Source: Rhodobacter sp.
GTDB taxonomy: Bacteria > Pseudomonadota > Alphaproteobacteria > Rhodobacterales > Rhodobacteraceae
Length of the DNA: 64,000 bases
Assembly: GCA_027484985.1 (NCBI GenBank)
Contig: JAIXRW010000016.1
Location: 1-64,000 of the forward strand
Direction: 5' to 3'
Below the pieces are notes generated by a model. The model saw nothing but the letters and a program-made list of their open reading frames with translations, had not been told where the DNA came from and did no database searches. Each line of letters starts with the position of its first letter. Position 1 is the stretch's first letter. A program made the position numbers and the translations under genes. Shown here piece by piece: positions 37,738-47,618 of the stretch.

Positions 37738-38865
37738 TCAGTCGTCGGCCATCGCCTCGGCGCGGCTTTTGCCCGCCACATCCATCGCCAATGTCGCGGC
37801 CATGAAGCGGTCAAGATCGCCGTCCAGCACACCCTGCGTGTCAGAGGTTTCCACCCCCGTCCGCAAATCCTTGACCATCTGGTAGGGTTGCAGAACATAA
37901 GACCGGATCTGGTTGCCCCAGCCCGCCTCGCCCTTGGCGGCGTGCTGGGCGTTGACCTCGGCATTGCGGCGGTCAAGCTCAAGCTGATACAGCCGCGATT
38001 TCAGCGCATTCATCGCGATCTCGCGGTTCTGGTGCTGCGATTTCATCGAGCTTGTCACCACGATATTTGTGGGCAGGTGCGTGATCCGCACAGCCGAGTC
38101 GGTGGTGTTCACATGCTGCCCGCCCGCGCCCGACGACCGATAGGTATCGATGCGGATTTCATTGTCGGGAATGACGATCTCGATATTGTCATCCACCACC
38201 GGATAGACCCAGACCGACGAAAATGACGTATGCCGCCGCGCCGCCGAATCATAGGGCGAAATACGGACCAGGCGGTGCACACCCGATTCCGATTTCAGCC
38301 AGCCATAGGCATTGGGGCCGGAAATCTTGTAGGCGGCCGACCGGATGCCCGCTTCTTCGCCGGATGTTTCCGACTGCAACTCGACCTTGTAGCCCTTCTT
38401 TTCCGCCCAACGCACATACATGCGCGCCAGCATCGACGCCCAGTCGCAGCTTTCCGTGCCACCGGCACCGGCGTTGATTTCAAGGAAGGTGTCGTTGCCG
38501 TCAGCCTCGCCATCAAGCAGCGCCTCAAGCTCTTTCGCCGCCGCCACTGCAACCAGCGATTTCAGCGCCGCCTCGGCCTCGGCCACGATCTCGGCATCAC
38601 CCTCGGCCTCGCCCATCTCGATCAGCTCGACATTGTCGCGCAGCCCGCTTTCGATCATGCGATAGGTCGATACCGCATCCAGCAATTGCTGCCGCTCGCG
38701 CATCAGCTTTTGCGCCTTGGCGGGGTCGTTCCACAGGTCCGGCGCCTCGATCATGGCGTCGAATTCCTCAAGCCGGTGGGGCGCGGTTTCCCAATCCAGC
38801 CGCTGCGCCAACAGGCCCAGCGACTTCTTGATCGCGTCCACATTGTTCTGCGTTTCGGCGCGCAT
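37738..38865 (-). CDS. prfB: Peptide chain release factor 2, encoded without a programmed frameshift
   Basis: RF2 (375 residues) reads UGA and UAA stop codons. The catalytic GGQ is in [20 protein letters not shown]. The stop-recognition tripeptide, SPF in E. coli, is SPY here ([20 protein letters not shown]). The frame from ATG 38865 is continuous ([17 protein letters not shown]), without the in-frame TGA and +1 shift that autoregulates prfB in E. coli and many other bacteria, so that control is absent here. The gene lies downstream of the PBP1A gene and is separated from it by two palindromes. Confidence 0.95.
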   Translation of the reverse strand: MRAETQNNVDAIKKSLGLLAQRLDWETAPHRLEEFDAMIEAPDLWNDPAKAQKLMRERQQLLDAVSTYRMIESGLRDNVELIEMGEAEGDAEIVAEAEAALKSLVAVAAAKELEALLDGEADGNDTFLEINAGAGGTESCDWASMLARMYVRWAEKKGYKVELQSETSGEEAGIRSAAYKISGPNAYGWLKSESGVHRLVRISPYDSAARRHTSFSSVWVYPVVDDNIEIVIPDNEIRIDTYRSSGAGGQHVNTTDSAVRITHLPTNIVVTSSMKSQHQNREIAMNALKSRLYQLELDRRNAEVNAQHAAKGEAGWGNQIRSYVLQPYQMVKDLRTGVETSDTQGVLDGDLDRFMAATLAMDVAGKSRAEAMADD

Positions 38866-38952
38866 GGAAGGGTCTTTCTCATCAACGGTTGGGCTGGGTG
38901 ATAGCGCCAAGGCGGGGTGCGGGCAAGGGCGCCGGGCAGGCATTGCTTTCGC

Positions 38953-39001
38953 GCAAATTCATTCAGAATGAATTTGCCAAAAATCTTCGAAAGATTTTTG
39001 G
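38953..39001. repeat. Two adjacent 25-bp palindromes between prfB and the PBP1A gene
   Basis: Perfect 11-3-11 palindromes at 38953-38977 (arm GCAAATTCATT, centre CAG) and 38977-39001 (arm CCAAAAATCTT, centre CGA) share one base and sit five bases from the PBP1A stop. They are AT-rich against a GC-rich background and resemble in layout the 23-bp units at 15.5 and 51.9 kb. The second could act as a terminator on either strand. Confidence 0.8.
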
Positions 39002-39006
39002 TCCCC

Positions 39007-41544
39007 TCAATACAGCCCGCCCGAACTCAGCGTGCCGAAATCGGCCTTTTTGGGAATAACGGCCGTCTCGCCGGTCGAGGTGGTGACGGTTGCCCCCTCG
39101 CCGCCATCGGTTTCGCCATAGGCGAACAAGGGCAGGTTCGACCCCATCGCAAAGCCGCCATCCACCAGCATCCCGATCCCCACGATACCATCCACCCCGT
39201 CGCGGAAATATTCGGGTTGCACATTCGGCCCCGTCGCATCATCGGGCAGCATCGCGCCGGTAAAGCGGTCAAGCTTGACGAAATGCCCGCCCGGCGGCAC
39301 GCGAAAATCCGATCCGCCGTATTTCTTCACGGCTTCGGTCATGAATTTCTGGAACACCGGCCCGCAGAAGCCGCCGCCCGAGGCCCCGCCCCCCAGCGTG
39401 CGCGGCTGGTCATAGCCGATATAGCACCCCGCCGCGATATTGCTGGTAAAGCCGATAAACCACACGTCCTTGGCGTCATTCGTGGTGCCGGTCTTGCCCG
39501 CCACCGGCACCGGCAGCTTGACCGATCCCGAAGCCGTGCCGCGTTGCACCACCCCTTCCATCATCGAGGTCAGCTGATAGGCCGTGATCGCATCCATCAC
39601 CCGCTCGCGTTCCGACCGAAGGGTCAGCCCCTTGCCGGGTGGCAGGGTGGCTGCGTTGCAATCCTGACAGATGCGCACATCATGGCGATAGACGGTGCGG
39701 CCAAAGCGGTCTTGCACGCGGTCCACCAGTGTGGGTTCCACCCGCTCGCCGCCATTGGCGAACATGGAATAGGCGGCGACCATCTTGAACAGCGTCGTCT
39801 CCTGCGCCCCCAGCGCATTGGCAAGAAAGGGCTGCATCGGGGAATAGACGCCAAAGCGTTCGGCATATTCCGCGACCTTCTCCATCCCGATTTCCTGCGC
39901 CACGCGCACGGTCATCAGGTTCCGGCTCTGCTCGATCCCCGTCCGCAGCGGGGTCGGGCCATAGAATTTGTTCGAACTGTTCTTGGGCGTCCACAGCCCC
40001 TGCGCCGTTTCCACCTCGATCGGCGCGTCGATCACGATCGTGCCGGGGGTGAACCCGCTGTCGAGTGCGGCGGCATAGACAAAGGGCTTGAAGCTTGACC
40101 CCGGTTGCCGTGTGGCCTGCGTGGTGCGGTTAAAGACCGAATCCTGATAGGAAAAGCCACCCTGCATCGACAGGACACGCCCCGAATAGACATCCATCGC
40201 CATAAAGGCGCCCTGCACCTCGGGCACCTGACGCAACGACCAGTGGTCGAATGTGCCATCCTCGGCCGTCACCTGCCGCACCAGCACCACATCGCCCACC
40301 GCGACCAGATCGCCCGCCACCTTGGCCTTGCGCCCCAGCGACCCATCGGCATTCAGCTTGCGCGCCCAGGTCACGTCCTTGGCCGGCAGGGTTGCGGTTT
40401 CGGGCTGGCCTTCGATGCCCAGCGTGGCATCCGTCTCGCCCAAGGCCAGCACCACGGCGGGCGACCAGCCTTCCACATCGCGCGGCACCTCGACTGCCGA
40501 AAGCGCGGTGCGCCAATCGGCCATGTCTTCTGGCTTGATCGCCTTGCGCGTGCCGCGCCAGACGCCAAGGCTGCGGTCATATTTCTCAAGCGCCTCGCGC
40601 AGCGCCTTGGCAGCCACCACCTGCATCGCCGGATCAACCGTGGCGCGGATCGACAGGCCGCCGGCAAAGAATTCATCCTCGCCAAAGGTGGTCGAAAGCT
40701 GGCGGCGGATTTCGTCGGTGAAATAGCCGCGCGGCGGAAGGGATTCGCGGAAAGCGGGGTAATCGCCGTTCTGCACCGTCAGCAGCGGTTGCGCCGCTTC
40801 GGCCTTGGCCAGTTCGGGCGTGATATAGCCATCCTCGGCCATGCGGTTCAGCACATAGGCCCGCCGCTCCATCGCGCGGTCCTTGTTGCGCACGGGGTGC
40901 ATTTCCGATGGCGCCTTGGGCAGGGTGGCCAGATAGGCCGCCTCGCCCGCCGTCAGCGCCGTGAGCGGCTTGTTGAAATAGGTCTGCGCGGCTGCGGCAA
41001 CGCCATAGCTGTTCTGGCCCAGAAAGATCTCGTTCAGATACAATTCAAGGATCTTGTCCTTCGACAGCGTTTCCTCAAGCCGTGTGGCAAGGATGATTTC
41101 CTTGATCTTGCGCTCGCCCGTGCGGTCGCCCGACAGAAGAAAGTTCTTCATCACCTGCTGGGTGATGGTCGATGCCCCGCGCATCTCTTTTCCGCGCGTC
41201 AGAATCGCGTCGCGGAACGCAGCCGCCATGCCCCCCACATCATAGCCGTGATGGGTATAGAAATTCTTGTCCTCGGCGCTGATGAAGGCGTGCTTCACCA
41301 GATCGGGAATATCCTCGATCGGCACGAACAGGCGGCGTTCCTGCGCGAATTCGTCGATGATGTCGCCCTCGCCATCATAGATGCGGCTGATCGTGGGGGG
41401 GGTGTATTGGGCAAGGCTCTCATGGCTCGGCAGGTCGCGGGAATACATGTAGAAAATCCCGCCCACCGCCAGCGCGGCAAACAGGATGCCCAGCGTGATC
41501 GCCGTGAAGATCGCCCCGAAGACTGACAAGACGAATCTGATCAC
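39007..41544 (-). CDS. mrcA: Penicillin-binding protein 1A (bifunctional transglycosylase/transpeptidase)
   Basis: An 845-residue class A PBP that polymerises and crosslinks peptidoglycan. After a short N-terminus and a membrane helix (TAITLGILFAALAVGGIFYM) comes the GT51 domain (EDKNFYTHHGYDV, GASTITQQVMKNFLLS, KDKILELYLNEIFLGQNSYG). The transpeptidase domain has SxxK in QPGSSFKPFVYAAALD, SRN in EQSRNLMTVRVA and KTGT in VAGKTGTTNDAKDVWF. The OB-fold-like insert between the domains is present. The start is GTG at 41544. Together with the amidase upstream it forms a cell-wall group. Confidence 0.95.
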   Translation of the reverse strand: MIRFVLSVFGAIFTAITLGILFAALAVGGIFYMYSRDLPSHESLAQYTPPTISRIYDGEGDIIDEFAQERRLFVPIEDIPDLVKHAFISAEDKNFYTHHGYDVGGMAAAFRDAILTRGKEMRGASTITQQVMKNFLLSGDRTGERKIKEIILATRLEETLSKDKILELYLNEIFLGQNSYGVAAAAQTYFNKPLTALTAGEAAYLATLPKAPSEMHPVRNKDRAMERRAYVLNRMAEDGYITPELAKAEAAQPLLTVQNGDYPAFRESLPPRGYFTDEIRRQLSTTFGEDEFFAGGLSIRATVDPAMQVVAAKALREALEKYDRSLGVWRGTRKAIKPEDMADWRTALSAVEVPRDVEGWSPAVVLALGETDATLGIEGQPETATLPAKDVTWARKLNADGSLGRKAKVAGDLVAVGDVVLVRQVTAEDGTFDHWSLRQVPEVQGAFMAMDVYSGRVLSMQGGFSYQDSVFNRTTQATRQPGSSFKPFVYAAALDSGFTPGTIVIDAPIEVETAQGLWTPKNSSNKFYGPTPLRTGIEQSRNLMTVRVAQEIGMEKVAEYAERFGVYSPMQPFLANALGAQETTLFKMVAAYSMFANGGERVEPTLVDRVQDRFGRTVYRHDVRICQDCNAATLPPGKGLTLRSERERVMDAITAYQLTSMMEGVVQRGTASGSVKLPVPVAGKTGTTNDAKDVWFIGFTSNIAAGCYIGYDQPRTLGGGASGGGFCGPVFQKFMTEAVKKYGGSDFRVPPGGHFVKLDRFTGAMLPDDATGPNVQPEYFRDGVDGIVGIGMLVDGGFAMGSNLPLFAYGETDGGEGATVTTSTGETAVIPKKADFGTLSSGGLY

Positions 41545-41665
41545 GCCGAAAACCCCGCCAGAAACTGCCGCCCCGCTTTGGGCGCACCGGCCTTATACAC
41601 GCGCAAGGCGCCCAAGGTCAAAACGATGGCGTGACAAGGGGCGTCTTGCCGCCGCCCAACCGCCG

Positions 41666-42871
41666 TCAGGGTTGCAGCGCCCCCTCGGCCACCTGCCAGT
41701 CGCGCAGCCCTTGCAAGATCGCCCCCTGCATCGCCGCGCGCCAAGCCGGATCGTTCAGCCTTTCGCGGTCCGAACCCGAAGACAGGAACCCCAGTTCCAG
41801 CAAAAGCGAAGGGATGTCGGGCGATTTCAGCACCGAAAACCCCGCCGCCTGAATCGGGTGGCGGTGCATCTTTACCCCGGCCCCCTGCATCGCATCGGCC
41901 AGCGCATTGGCCAGCCGGTCGGTGCGCGGCTGGGTGTCGGTGCGGGCCATATCCATCAGGATCGTGGCCACCAGATCGTCTTGCCGCGTCAGATCGACCC
42001 CCGACAACAGGTCATCGCGGTCATGCCGTTCGGCCAGCGTGCGCGATGCCTCGTCGCTCGCCTCATCGGCCAGCCGGTAGATGGTGGCCCCCGTCGCCTC
42101 GCCCTCGGCAATCGCATCGGCATGCAGCGACAGGAACACCTGCGCCCCCGCCGCCCGGGCAAGCGAGATACGGGTTTCCAGCGGCACGAACACATCATCC
42201 TCGCGCGTCATTGTCACGTCAAAGCCGCCTTCGCGGATCAGCCGTTCCTTCAATTCGCGCGCAAAGCCCAGCATCAGGTCGGCCTCTTTCAGCCCCGCAC
42301 GCTCGGCCCCCGGATCAAGCCCGCCATGGCCCGGGTCCAGCACCACCCGCAACGGCCCGCCCGTCCTTTGCGGCAGGGCGGGCGGCAGGCTGGGCTCCGG
42401 CAGCGCCCATTCGGGAGGTTCGGGCATGTGCGCCGCCTGCCGGAACGCCTCGGGCGTGGCGGGCGACAGGCGCAATTCGACCGCCGTGCCGCCGGTCGTT
42501 CGCATCTCGGCCGCAGCCACGGCATAGGGGCCGTCCAGTTCCAGCACCAGCCGCGACCAGCCCGCGCGGAACACCCCCGCCCGCAGCGCCCGCACCGCGC
42601 CCGCGCTGACCGCGATCTTGTCAGACCCGCGCCAATCCACCTCGCGCATGTCCAGCACCAGCCGGGGCGGGCCGTCCAGCACCCGCACGCGCCACGGCAC
42701 AGGCTGGCTCAGCGCAAGGGTGATCGCAATCTCGCCCCCCGCCGCCCCGGCAATGCGCGACCGTGCCGGATCAAGCCGCGCCAGCGCCGAAAGCTCTTGC
42801 GCGCCGACAGGCCCACCCCCCGCCAACGCCAGCAGGCACAGCGCCAGCAGGGCCGCGCAAAGCCGCCTCAT
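41666..42871 (-). CDS. amiC: N-acetylmuramoyl-L-alanine amidase with AMIN domain (AmiC type)
   Basis: A 401-residue periplasmic amidase that removes stem peptides from septal peptidoglycan. The signal peptide is MRRLCAALLALCLLALAGGG up to AQE. An AMIN domain follows (about residues 35-135) and then Amidase_3 (about 175-395) with zinc-ligand motifs VLDPGHGGLDPGAERAGLKE, LSLHADAI and the catalytic-Glu region LLLELGFLSSGSDRERL. It overlaps the aminotransferase gene upstream by four bases (ATGA). Separation of daughter cells usually also needs EnvC or NlpD activators, which are not seen here. Confidence 0.94.
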   Translation of the reverse strand: MRRLCAALLALCLLALAGGGPVGAQELSALARLDPARSRIAGAAGGEIAITLALSQPVPWRVRVLDGPPRLVLDMREVDWRGSDKIAVSAGAVRALRAGVFRAGWSRLVLELDGPYAVAAAEMRTTGGTAVELRLSPATPEAFRQAAHMPEPPEWALPEPSLPPALPQRTGGPLRVVLDPGHGGLDPGAERAGLKEADLMLGFARELKERLIREGGFDVTMTREDDVFVPLETRISLARAAGAQVFLSLHADAIAEGEATGATIYRLADEASDEASRTLAERHDRDDLLSGVDLTRQDDLVATILMDMARTDTQPRTDRLANALADAMQGAGVKMHRHPIQAAGFSVLKSPDIPSLLLELGFLSSGSDRERLNDPAWRAAMQGAILQGLRDWQVAEGALQP

Positions 42872-44016
42872 GCCTTGCGCCCCGCCATAAAGCGCTGCAA
42901 CCGCGCCAGCCCTTCGGCAATGTCCGCCGTCGCGCCGGCATAGGAAAACCGCAACCGCCGCGCCCCGCGATGGGGGTCGAAATCCAGCCCCGGCGTGACG
43001 GCGACCCCTGCCCCGTCCAGTATCTCGGCCGCAAAGGCAAGGCTGTCATCGGTCAGTTCCGACACATCGGCATAAACATAGAACGCCCCGTCCGGCGGCG
43101 CGATGCGGTCAAAGCCCGCCTTTGGCAACCCCTCCAGCATCAGGCGGCGGTTTTCGGCATAGGTGGCGCGGTTCGCTTCCAGCGCGTCGATGCAATCGAG
43201 TGCGGCCAGCGCCGCGATCTGGCTGGCATGGGGCGGACAGATGAACATGTTCTGTGCCAGCCGCTCGACCGTGCGGATCTGCGCCTCGGGCACCACCATC
43301 CAGCCCACGCGCCACCCCGTCATCGAGAAATACTTGGAAAACGAGTTGATCACATGCACCTCGTCCGACAGTTCCAGCGCACTGACCGCAGGGTCGCCAT
43401 AGTGCAGCCCGTGGTAAATCTCGTCCGACACAAAGGCCATGCCCCGCTCTGCCGCCGCCGCGACCAGCGCGCCCAACGCGGCCCGCCCCAGCATCGTGCC
43501 CGAAGGATTGCCCGGCGATGCCACGATCAGCCCCTGCGCCGACACTCGGGCAAGATCGGCAGGCACCGGCTGCAAGCGGTTCGTATCGCTCGTGGGCAAT
43601 CCCACCGGTTCCAGCGACAGGGCGCGCAGGATCTGGCGGTAACTGGGATAGCCCGGCTCGCCCATCGCCACGCGGTCGCCCGCATCGAACAGCGTGGTGA
43701 ACGACAGCAGGAATGCCGCCGAAGACCCCGCCGTCACGATCACGCGGTCAGGGTTCAGCGCGATGCCATACCAGCGGTCATACAGCGCCGCGATTCCCCG
43801 CCGCAACTCGGGCAGGCCAAGCGCCACGGTATAGCCAAGCGCGTCCCGCTCCATCGCGCGGGCAAGGGCCTTGCGCGCCGCCTCGGGCGCGGGGGTATTG
43901 GGCTGGCCGATCTCCATATGGATGATGTGCCGACCCGCCGCCTCGGCCGCGCGGGCACGGGCCAGAACATCCATCACGATGAAGGGATCGACCTGACCCC
44001 GCCTTGAATTCCGCAT
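42868..44016 (-). CDS. Pyridoxal-phosphate aminotransferase, class I/II
   Basis: A 382-residue fold-type I aminotransferase of the aspartate family. Landmarks are HMEIGQPNTPAPEAARKALA, TAGSSAAFLLSFTTLFDAGD, ASPGNPSGTMLG, the PLP lysine in NSFSKYFSMTGWRVGW and RLRFSYAGATADIAEGLARL near the end. The substrate pair cannot be told; ordinary choices are aspartate, aromatic amino acids or diaminopimelate precursors. ATG 44016 follows a GGGGGGCGG site. Coupling to the downstream amidase is positional and need not be functional. Confidence 0.9.
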   Translation of the reverse strand: MRNSRRGQVDPFIVMDVLARARAAEAAGRHIIHMEIGQPNTPAPEAARKALARAMERDALGYTVALGLPELRRGIAALYDRWYGIALNPDRVIVTAGSSAAFLLSFTTLFDAGDRVAMGEPGYPSYRQILRALSLEPVGLPTSDTNRLQPVPADLARVSAQGLIVASPGNPSGTMLGRAALGALVAAAAERGMAFVSDEIYHGLHYGDPAVSALELSDEVHVINSFSKYFSMTGWRVGWMVVPEAQIRTVERLAQNMFICPPHASQIAALAALDCIDALEANRATYAENRRLMLEGLPKAGFDRIAPPDGAFYVYADVSELTDDSLAFAAEILDGAGVAVTPGLDFDPHRGARRLRFSYAGATADIAEGLARLQRFMAGRKA

Positions 44017-44106
44017 CCGCCCCCCCATAAGGTATGGGCGTCACTGTCCCCGATGCGGGGCAAAGGTCAAGCCATGCCCGAAACGGGCCGCAACGAAAGG
44101 TCCGCC

Positions 44107-44868
44107 ATGCGCCGCTTCCTGTTTTCGCTTCTGTCGGGCGGCCTTGTCGCGCTTTCCCTCGCCACGGCCGGTGCCGCGCAGGAAAAGATGACCGATGCCG
44201 AACGCGAAGCCTTCCGCGCCGAAGTGCGCGCCTATCTGATGGAAAACCCCGAAGTGCTGCTCGAGGCCATGGATGTGCTGCAATCGCGCCAGCAGGCGGC
44301 CGAGGCGGAACAGGACAAATCCCTCGTCACCGCCAATGCCGATGCCATCTTCAACGATCCCGCCAGCTGGGTGGGCGGCAACCCCCAGGGCGATGTGACG
44401 GTGGTTGAATTTCTCGACTACCGCTGCGGCTATTGCCGCAAGGCGTGGCAAGAGGTGGATGAACTGGTCAAAGCCGATGGCAATATTCGCTTTGTGATGA
44501 AGGAATTTCCCATCCTTGGCGAAGAATCGGTCCTCTCGTCGCGCTTTGCCATCGCCGTTCACCAGCTTTACGGCGACGATGCCTATGCCAAGGCCCATGA
44601 TGCGCTGATCTCGCTGCGGGCCGAGGCCAGCGATGCCGCGCTCGAACGGCTGGCGGCCGATCTGGGCCATGACTGGACCGCGGTCAAAACCCGCATGGAC
44701 GCGCCCGAAGTCACCGCCGTGATCGAGGCGAACCACGCGCTGGCGCAAAAGCTGCAAATCTCGGGCACACCCACCTTCGTGGTGCAAAACACCATGGTGC
44801 GCGGCTATGTCCCGCTTGACGGGATGCGCCAGATCATCGCCGACGAACGCGCCCGCAACGAAGGCTGA
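44107..44868 (+). CDS. Periplasmic DsbA-like thiol-disulphide protein (ScsC/Com1-like)
   Basis: A 253-residue secreted protein. Residues 1-23 are a signal peptide (MRRFLFSLLSGGLVALSLAT AGAAQ). A helical N-terminal segment follows (MTDAEREAFRAEVRAYLMEN PEVLLEAMDVL), which resembles the trimerisation stalk of ScsC, then the thioredoxin fold with the CGYC site in EFLDYRCGYCRKAWQEVDEL and the cis-Pro loop SGTPTFVVQN. Stalked ScsC proteins are disulphide isomerases rather than plain oxidases, so isomerase or copper-protection activity is likely. GAAAGG precedes ATG 44107. It is divergent from the aminotransferase. Confidence 0.88.
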   Translation: MRRFLFSLLSGGLVALSLATAGAAQEKMTDAEREAFRAEVRAYLMENPEVLLEAMDVLQSRQQAAEAEQDKSLVTANADAIFNDPASWVGGNPQGDVTVVEFLDYRCGYCRKAWQEVDELVKADGNIRFVMKEFPILGEESVLSSRFAIAVHQLYGDDAYAKAHDALISLRAEASDAALERLAADLGHDWTAVKTRMDAPEVTAVIEANHALAQKLQISGTPTFVVQNTMVRGYVPLDGMRQIIADERARNEG

Positions 44869-44908
44869 CGCAAGCGCCCGCATCCCCGCGGCCCGCTTTC
44901 ATACTCGT

Positions 44909-44961
44909 TCAAATATCCTCGGGGGGCCGCGCGGCACGCGCGGCGTCGGGGGCGGAAAGCC
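44909..44961. repeat. Second copy of the TTCAAATA..CTCGGGGGG intergenic repeat with hairpins
   Basis: TTCAAATATCCTCGGGGGG (44909-44926) is followed by CCGCGC-GGCAC-GCGCGG and GGGGGC-GGAAA-GCCCCC. It lies between the convergent DsbA-like and ispG genes and matches the copy at 25123-25160. Confidence 0.65.
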
Positions 44962-45021
44962 CCCGTCCACTGCGGGTGCAGGGCGCGCCACCCGCAGGGC
45001 CACGCGCCCGAATACCCGGCC

Positions 45022-46155
45022 CTATTCCGCCGCTTCGGTTTCCGTGGCCTTGGCCGCTTCGATCTCGGCGGCCTTCTTTTCCACCAGCTCGACGATGTGA
45101 TCGACCATCGCCTCGTTGCCGAGCTTGTGGCTTTGCTTGCCCGCCAGATACACCATGCCCGACCCCGCCCCGCCGCCGGTAAAGCCGATATCGGTCATCA
45201 GCGCCTCGCCCGGCCCGTTCACCACGCAGCCGATGATCGACAGGCTCATGCTTGTGGTCACATGGGCCAGCCGCTCTTCCAGCGCCGAAACGGTCTTGAT
45301 CACGTCAAACCCCTGCCGCGCGCAGGACGGGCAGGAAATGATCGTCACGCCCCGATGCCGCAGACCCAGCGACTTGAGGATCTCGAAGCCCACCTTCACC
45401 TCTTCCACCGGATCGGCCGACAGCGACACGCGGATCGTATCGCCAATGCCCATCCACAAAAGGTTGCCCAAGCCGATGGCCGATTTCACCGTGCCCGACA
45501 TGAGGCCGCCCGCTTCCGTGATGCCCAGATGGATCGGCGCATCGGTCGCTTCGGCCAGTTGCTGATAGGCGGCAGCGGCAAGGAACACATCCGACGCTTT
45601 CACGCTGATCTTGAACTCGTGAAAATCGTTGTCCTGCAACAGCTTGATGTGGTCGAGCCCCGATTCCACCATCGCCTCGGGGCAGGGTTCGCCGTATTTG
45701 TCCAACAGGTGCTTTTCCAGGCTGCCCGCATTCACCCCGATGCGAATCGAACAGCCATGGTCCTTGGCCGCCCGCACCACCTCGGCCACGCGCTTGGCAT
45801 CCCCGATATTGCCGGGGTTGATGCGCAGGCAGGCAGCCCCCGCCTCGGCCGCCTCGATGGCGCGTTTGTAGTGGAAATGGATATCCGCCACGATCGGCAC
45901 GGGGCTTTCCGCCACGATCTCGCGCAGCGCCCGCGTGCTTTCGGGGTCGGGGGTCGAGATTCGCACGATATCAGCACCTGCAATCGCGCAGCGCTGCACC
46001 TGTGCGATGGTGGCCGCCACATCGGTCGTCAGCGTGTTGGTCATGGTCTGCACCGAAATCGGCGCATCGCCCCCCACCAGCACCTTGCCCACCCTGATCT
46101 GCCGCGACGGGCGGCGATAGATGTTGCGCCACGGACGGACAGAGTTGAGCGACAT
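45022..46155 (-). CDS. ispG: 4-hydroxy-3-methylbut-2-enyl-diphosphate synthase (GcpE)
   Basis: IspG (377 residues) is the [4Fe-4S] enzyme converting MEcPP to HMBPP in the MEP isoprenoid pathway. The TIM-barrel start reads [20 protein letters not shown], with [20 protein letters not shown] after it. Cluster cysteines lie in [15 protein letters not shown] and [13 protein letters not shown], the latter with its conserved Glu. The last 15 residues are a charged Ala/Glu tail. [20 protein letters not shown] sets the start; a longer frame upstream is antisense noise. RodZ-like and hemA genes lie upstream on the same strand. Confidence 0.95.
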   Translation of the reverse strand: MSLNSVRPWRNIYRRPSRQIRVGKVLVGGDAPISVQTMTNTLTTDVAATIAQVQRCAIAGADIVRISTPDPESTRALREIVAESPVPIVADIHFHYKRAIEAAEAGAACLRINPGNIGDAKRVAEVVRAAKDHGCSIRIGVNAGSLEKHLLDKYGEPCPEAMVESGLDHIKLLQDNDFHEFKISVKASDVFLAAAAYQQLAEATDAPIHLGITEAGGLMSGTVKSAIGLGNLLWMGIGDTIRVSLSADPVEEVKVGFEILKSLGLRHRGVTIISCPSCARQGFDVIKTVSALEERLAHVTTSMSLSIIGCVVNGPGEALMTDIGFTGGGAGSGMVYLAGKQSHKLGNEAMVDHIVELVEKKAAEIEAAKATETEAAE

Positions 46156-46261
46156 GGAATGCCCCTTTCGGCAGTGACCTTCGGCCTGACCCCTAGATAA
46201 AGGGCCATGGGTCAAACGGCAACAGGCCGCAGGCAGGCCCACGCGCCCCGCCGGTCGAATG

Positions 46262-47500
46262 TCAGTTTTGCGGTGCCGTGCCGGGCAGGGCCGGGGCGGC
46301 ATCGGCCTCGGCCACATCGGCGTATTTCGCCAGATCGGCATCGGCGGCGGGGTCGGCCTCGGCATATTTCTGCGTCAACAGGTCCGCCGAAAGCGGCAGG
46401 TTCTTGACCACCGTGGCATCGGCCGCAGCGGGGCCATAGGTCTTGCCGTTCACCGCGAAGTAAACCGCCGCCGAATTGCCCGCCCGCAGCACGGGCGGAG
46501 ATTCAAGTTGCGGCACAACCCAGCGTTCCCCGGCATCCAGGATCTTTTCGAACAGCACCGTGCCATCCTCGGACTGCACGCGCACCCAGGACGGGCGCAC
46601 CGCGAACAGTTCCAGCTTGGGCGCGGCATCGGCCACCACCTGAACCGGCGTCGCGTCAGCCTCGGCCAGCGCGGTGTTCACGGCAGCGGCAATATCATCG
46701 GCTGTGCGCCCCGTGCCCAGCGATCCGGTCTCGCGCGGGTCGATGGCGGCAATGGGGCCATCGCGCGATGTCATCACCGGCACATCCAGCGCCTCGGGCC
46801 GGTACAGCCGGTCAAGCGGATCGGGCGCGGCCTCGGCGGTCTGGCTTGCCGCCGCCTCGTCACTGGCGGGATCGGGGCTTGCCATCACCGGCGCCACAGG
46901 CCGCACACCGGCCAGCGGATCAATCTCGGCCACCACGGCGGGGGCCTGATCGACAGGCGCCAGTTGCACGCGCTGCACCTCTTGCAGAACCGACCAGCCG
47001 CCATATCCGATAGCGCCGATCAAGGCGGCCAGCACCAGAACCGACCCGACAGCGCCGGGTTCGATCCGCGAAAACAGGCTTTCGCTGCGCGGAATGAAGG
47101 TGGCATTTGGGTTGGCAAAGGGATCGGACGGGTCAGCCACCGCCCGCCGCGGCGTCGCGGGGGTCGAGGAGGCAGCCGCACTCATCCCGTGGGCAACGGT
47201 GAAATTCGCCTCTTCGCAGAATTTGCGAAAGGCCCAATCAGGGTCTATTCCCAGATAGCGCGCATAAGACCGCACATATCCCGCAACAAACCCCTGCGTT
47301 TCAAAAGCCGAGGCATCGGCATTTTCGATCGCGGCGATATAGGTCGCCTTGATCTTCAATTCGCGCTGCACATCCAGAAGCGATTTGCCGATGGTCGCGC
47401 GTTCCCCGCGCATCACATCGCCCAGCCGAACCTCGAAATCGTCAAAGCCCTTTGGTTTACCGATATCCGTCGTCGAAGGCTTCGACCGCCGCCCGATCAT
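46262..47500 (-). CDS. RodZ-like protein (HTH, one membrane helix, DUF4115)
   Basis: A 412-residue protein with the RodZ layout. The cytoplasmic helix-turn-helix is at about residues 22-90 ([56 protein letters not shown]). A linker and one membrane helix follow ([20 protein letters not shown]), then a Pro/Ala-rich periplasmic linker and a DUF4115 beta domain ([29 protein letters not shown]). RodZ links MreB to the rod-shape complex. The C-terminal [20 protein letters not shown] is low-complexity. MreB is not in the window. Confidence 0.85.
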   Translation of the reverse strand: MIGRRSKPSTTDIGKPKGFDDFEVRLGDVMRGERATIGKSLLDVQRELKIKATYIAAIENADASAFETQGFVAGYVRSYARYLGIDPDWAFRKFCEEANFTVAHGMSAAASSTPATPRRAVADPSDPFANPNATFIPRSESLFSRIEPGAVGSVLVLAALIGAIGYGGWSVLQEVQRVQLAPVDQAPAVVAEIDPLAGVRPVAPVMASPDPASDEAAASQTAEAAPDPLDRLYRPEALDVPVMTSRDGPIAAIDPRETGSLGTGRTADDIAAAVNTALAEADATPVQVVADAAPKLELFAVRPSWVRVQSEDGTVLFEKILDAGERWVVPQLESPPVLRAGNSAAVYFAVNGKTYGPAAADATVVKNLPLSADLLTQKYAEADPAADADLAKYADVAEADAAPALPGTAPQN

Positions 47501-47618
47501 GCGCCTGTTCCTTCACTGCCCCGGTTTATGCCGAATCGGCTGTGCTCACCGATCCGTGTCCTGCCCGTATTGACGACAAGCTATCACAGGGCAAGCGTTT
47601 TCGCATGTATCCGAAAGC

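Noticed and set aside
38700-38943. Programmed frameshift in prfB
   Set aside because: The frame from the ATG at 38865 is continuous and no early in-frame TGA with CTT before it exists.
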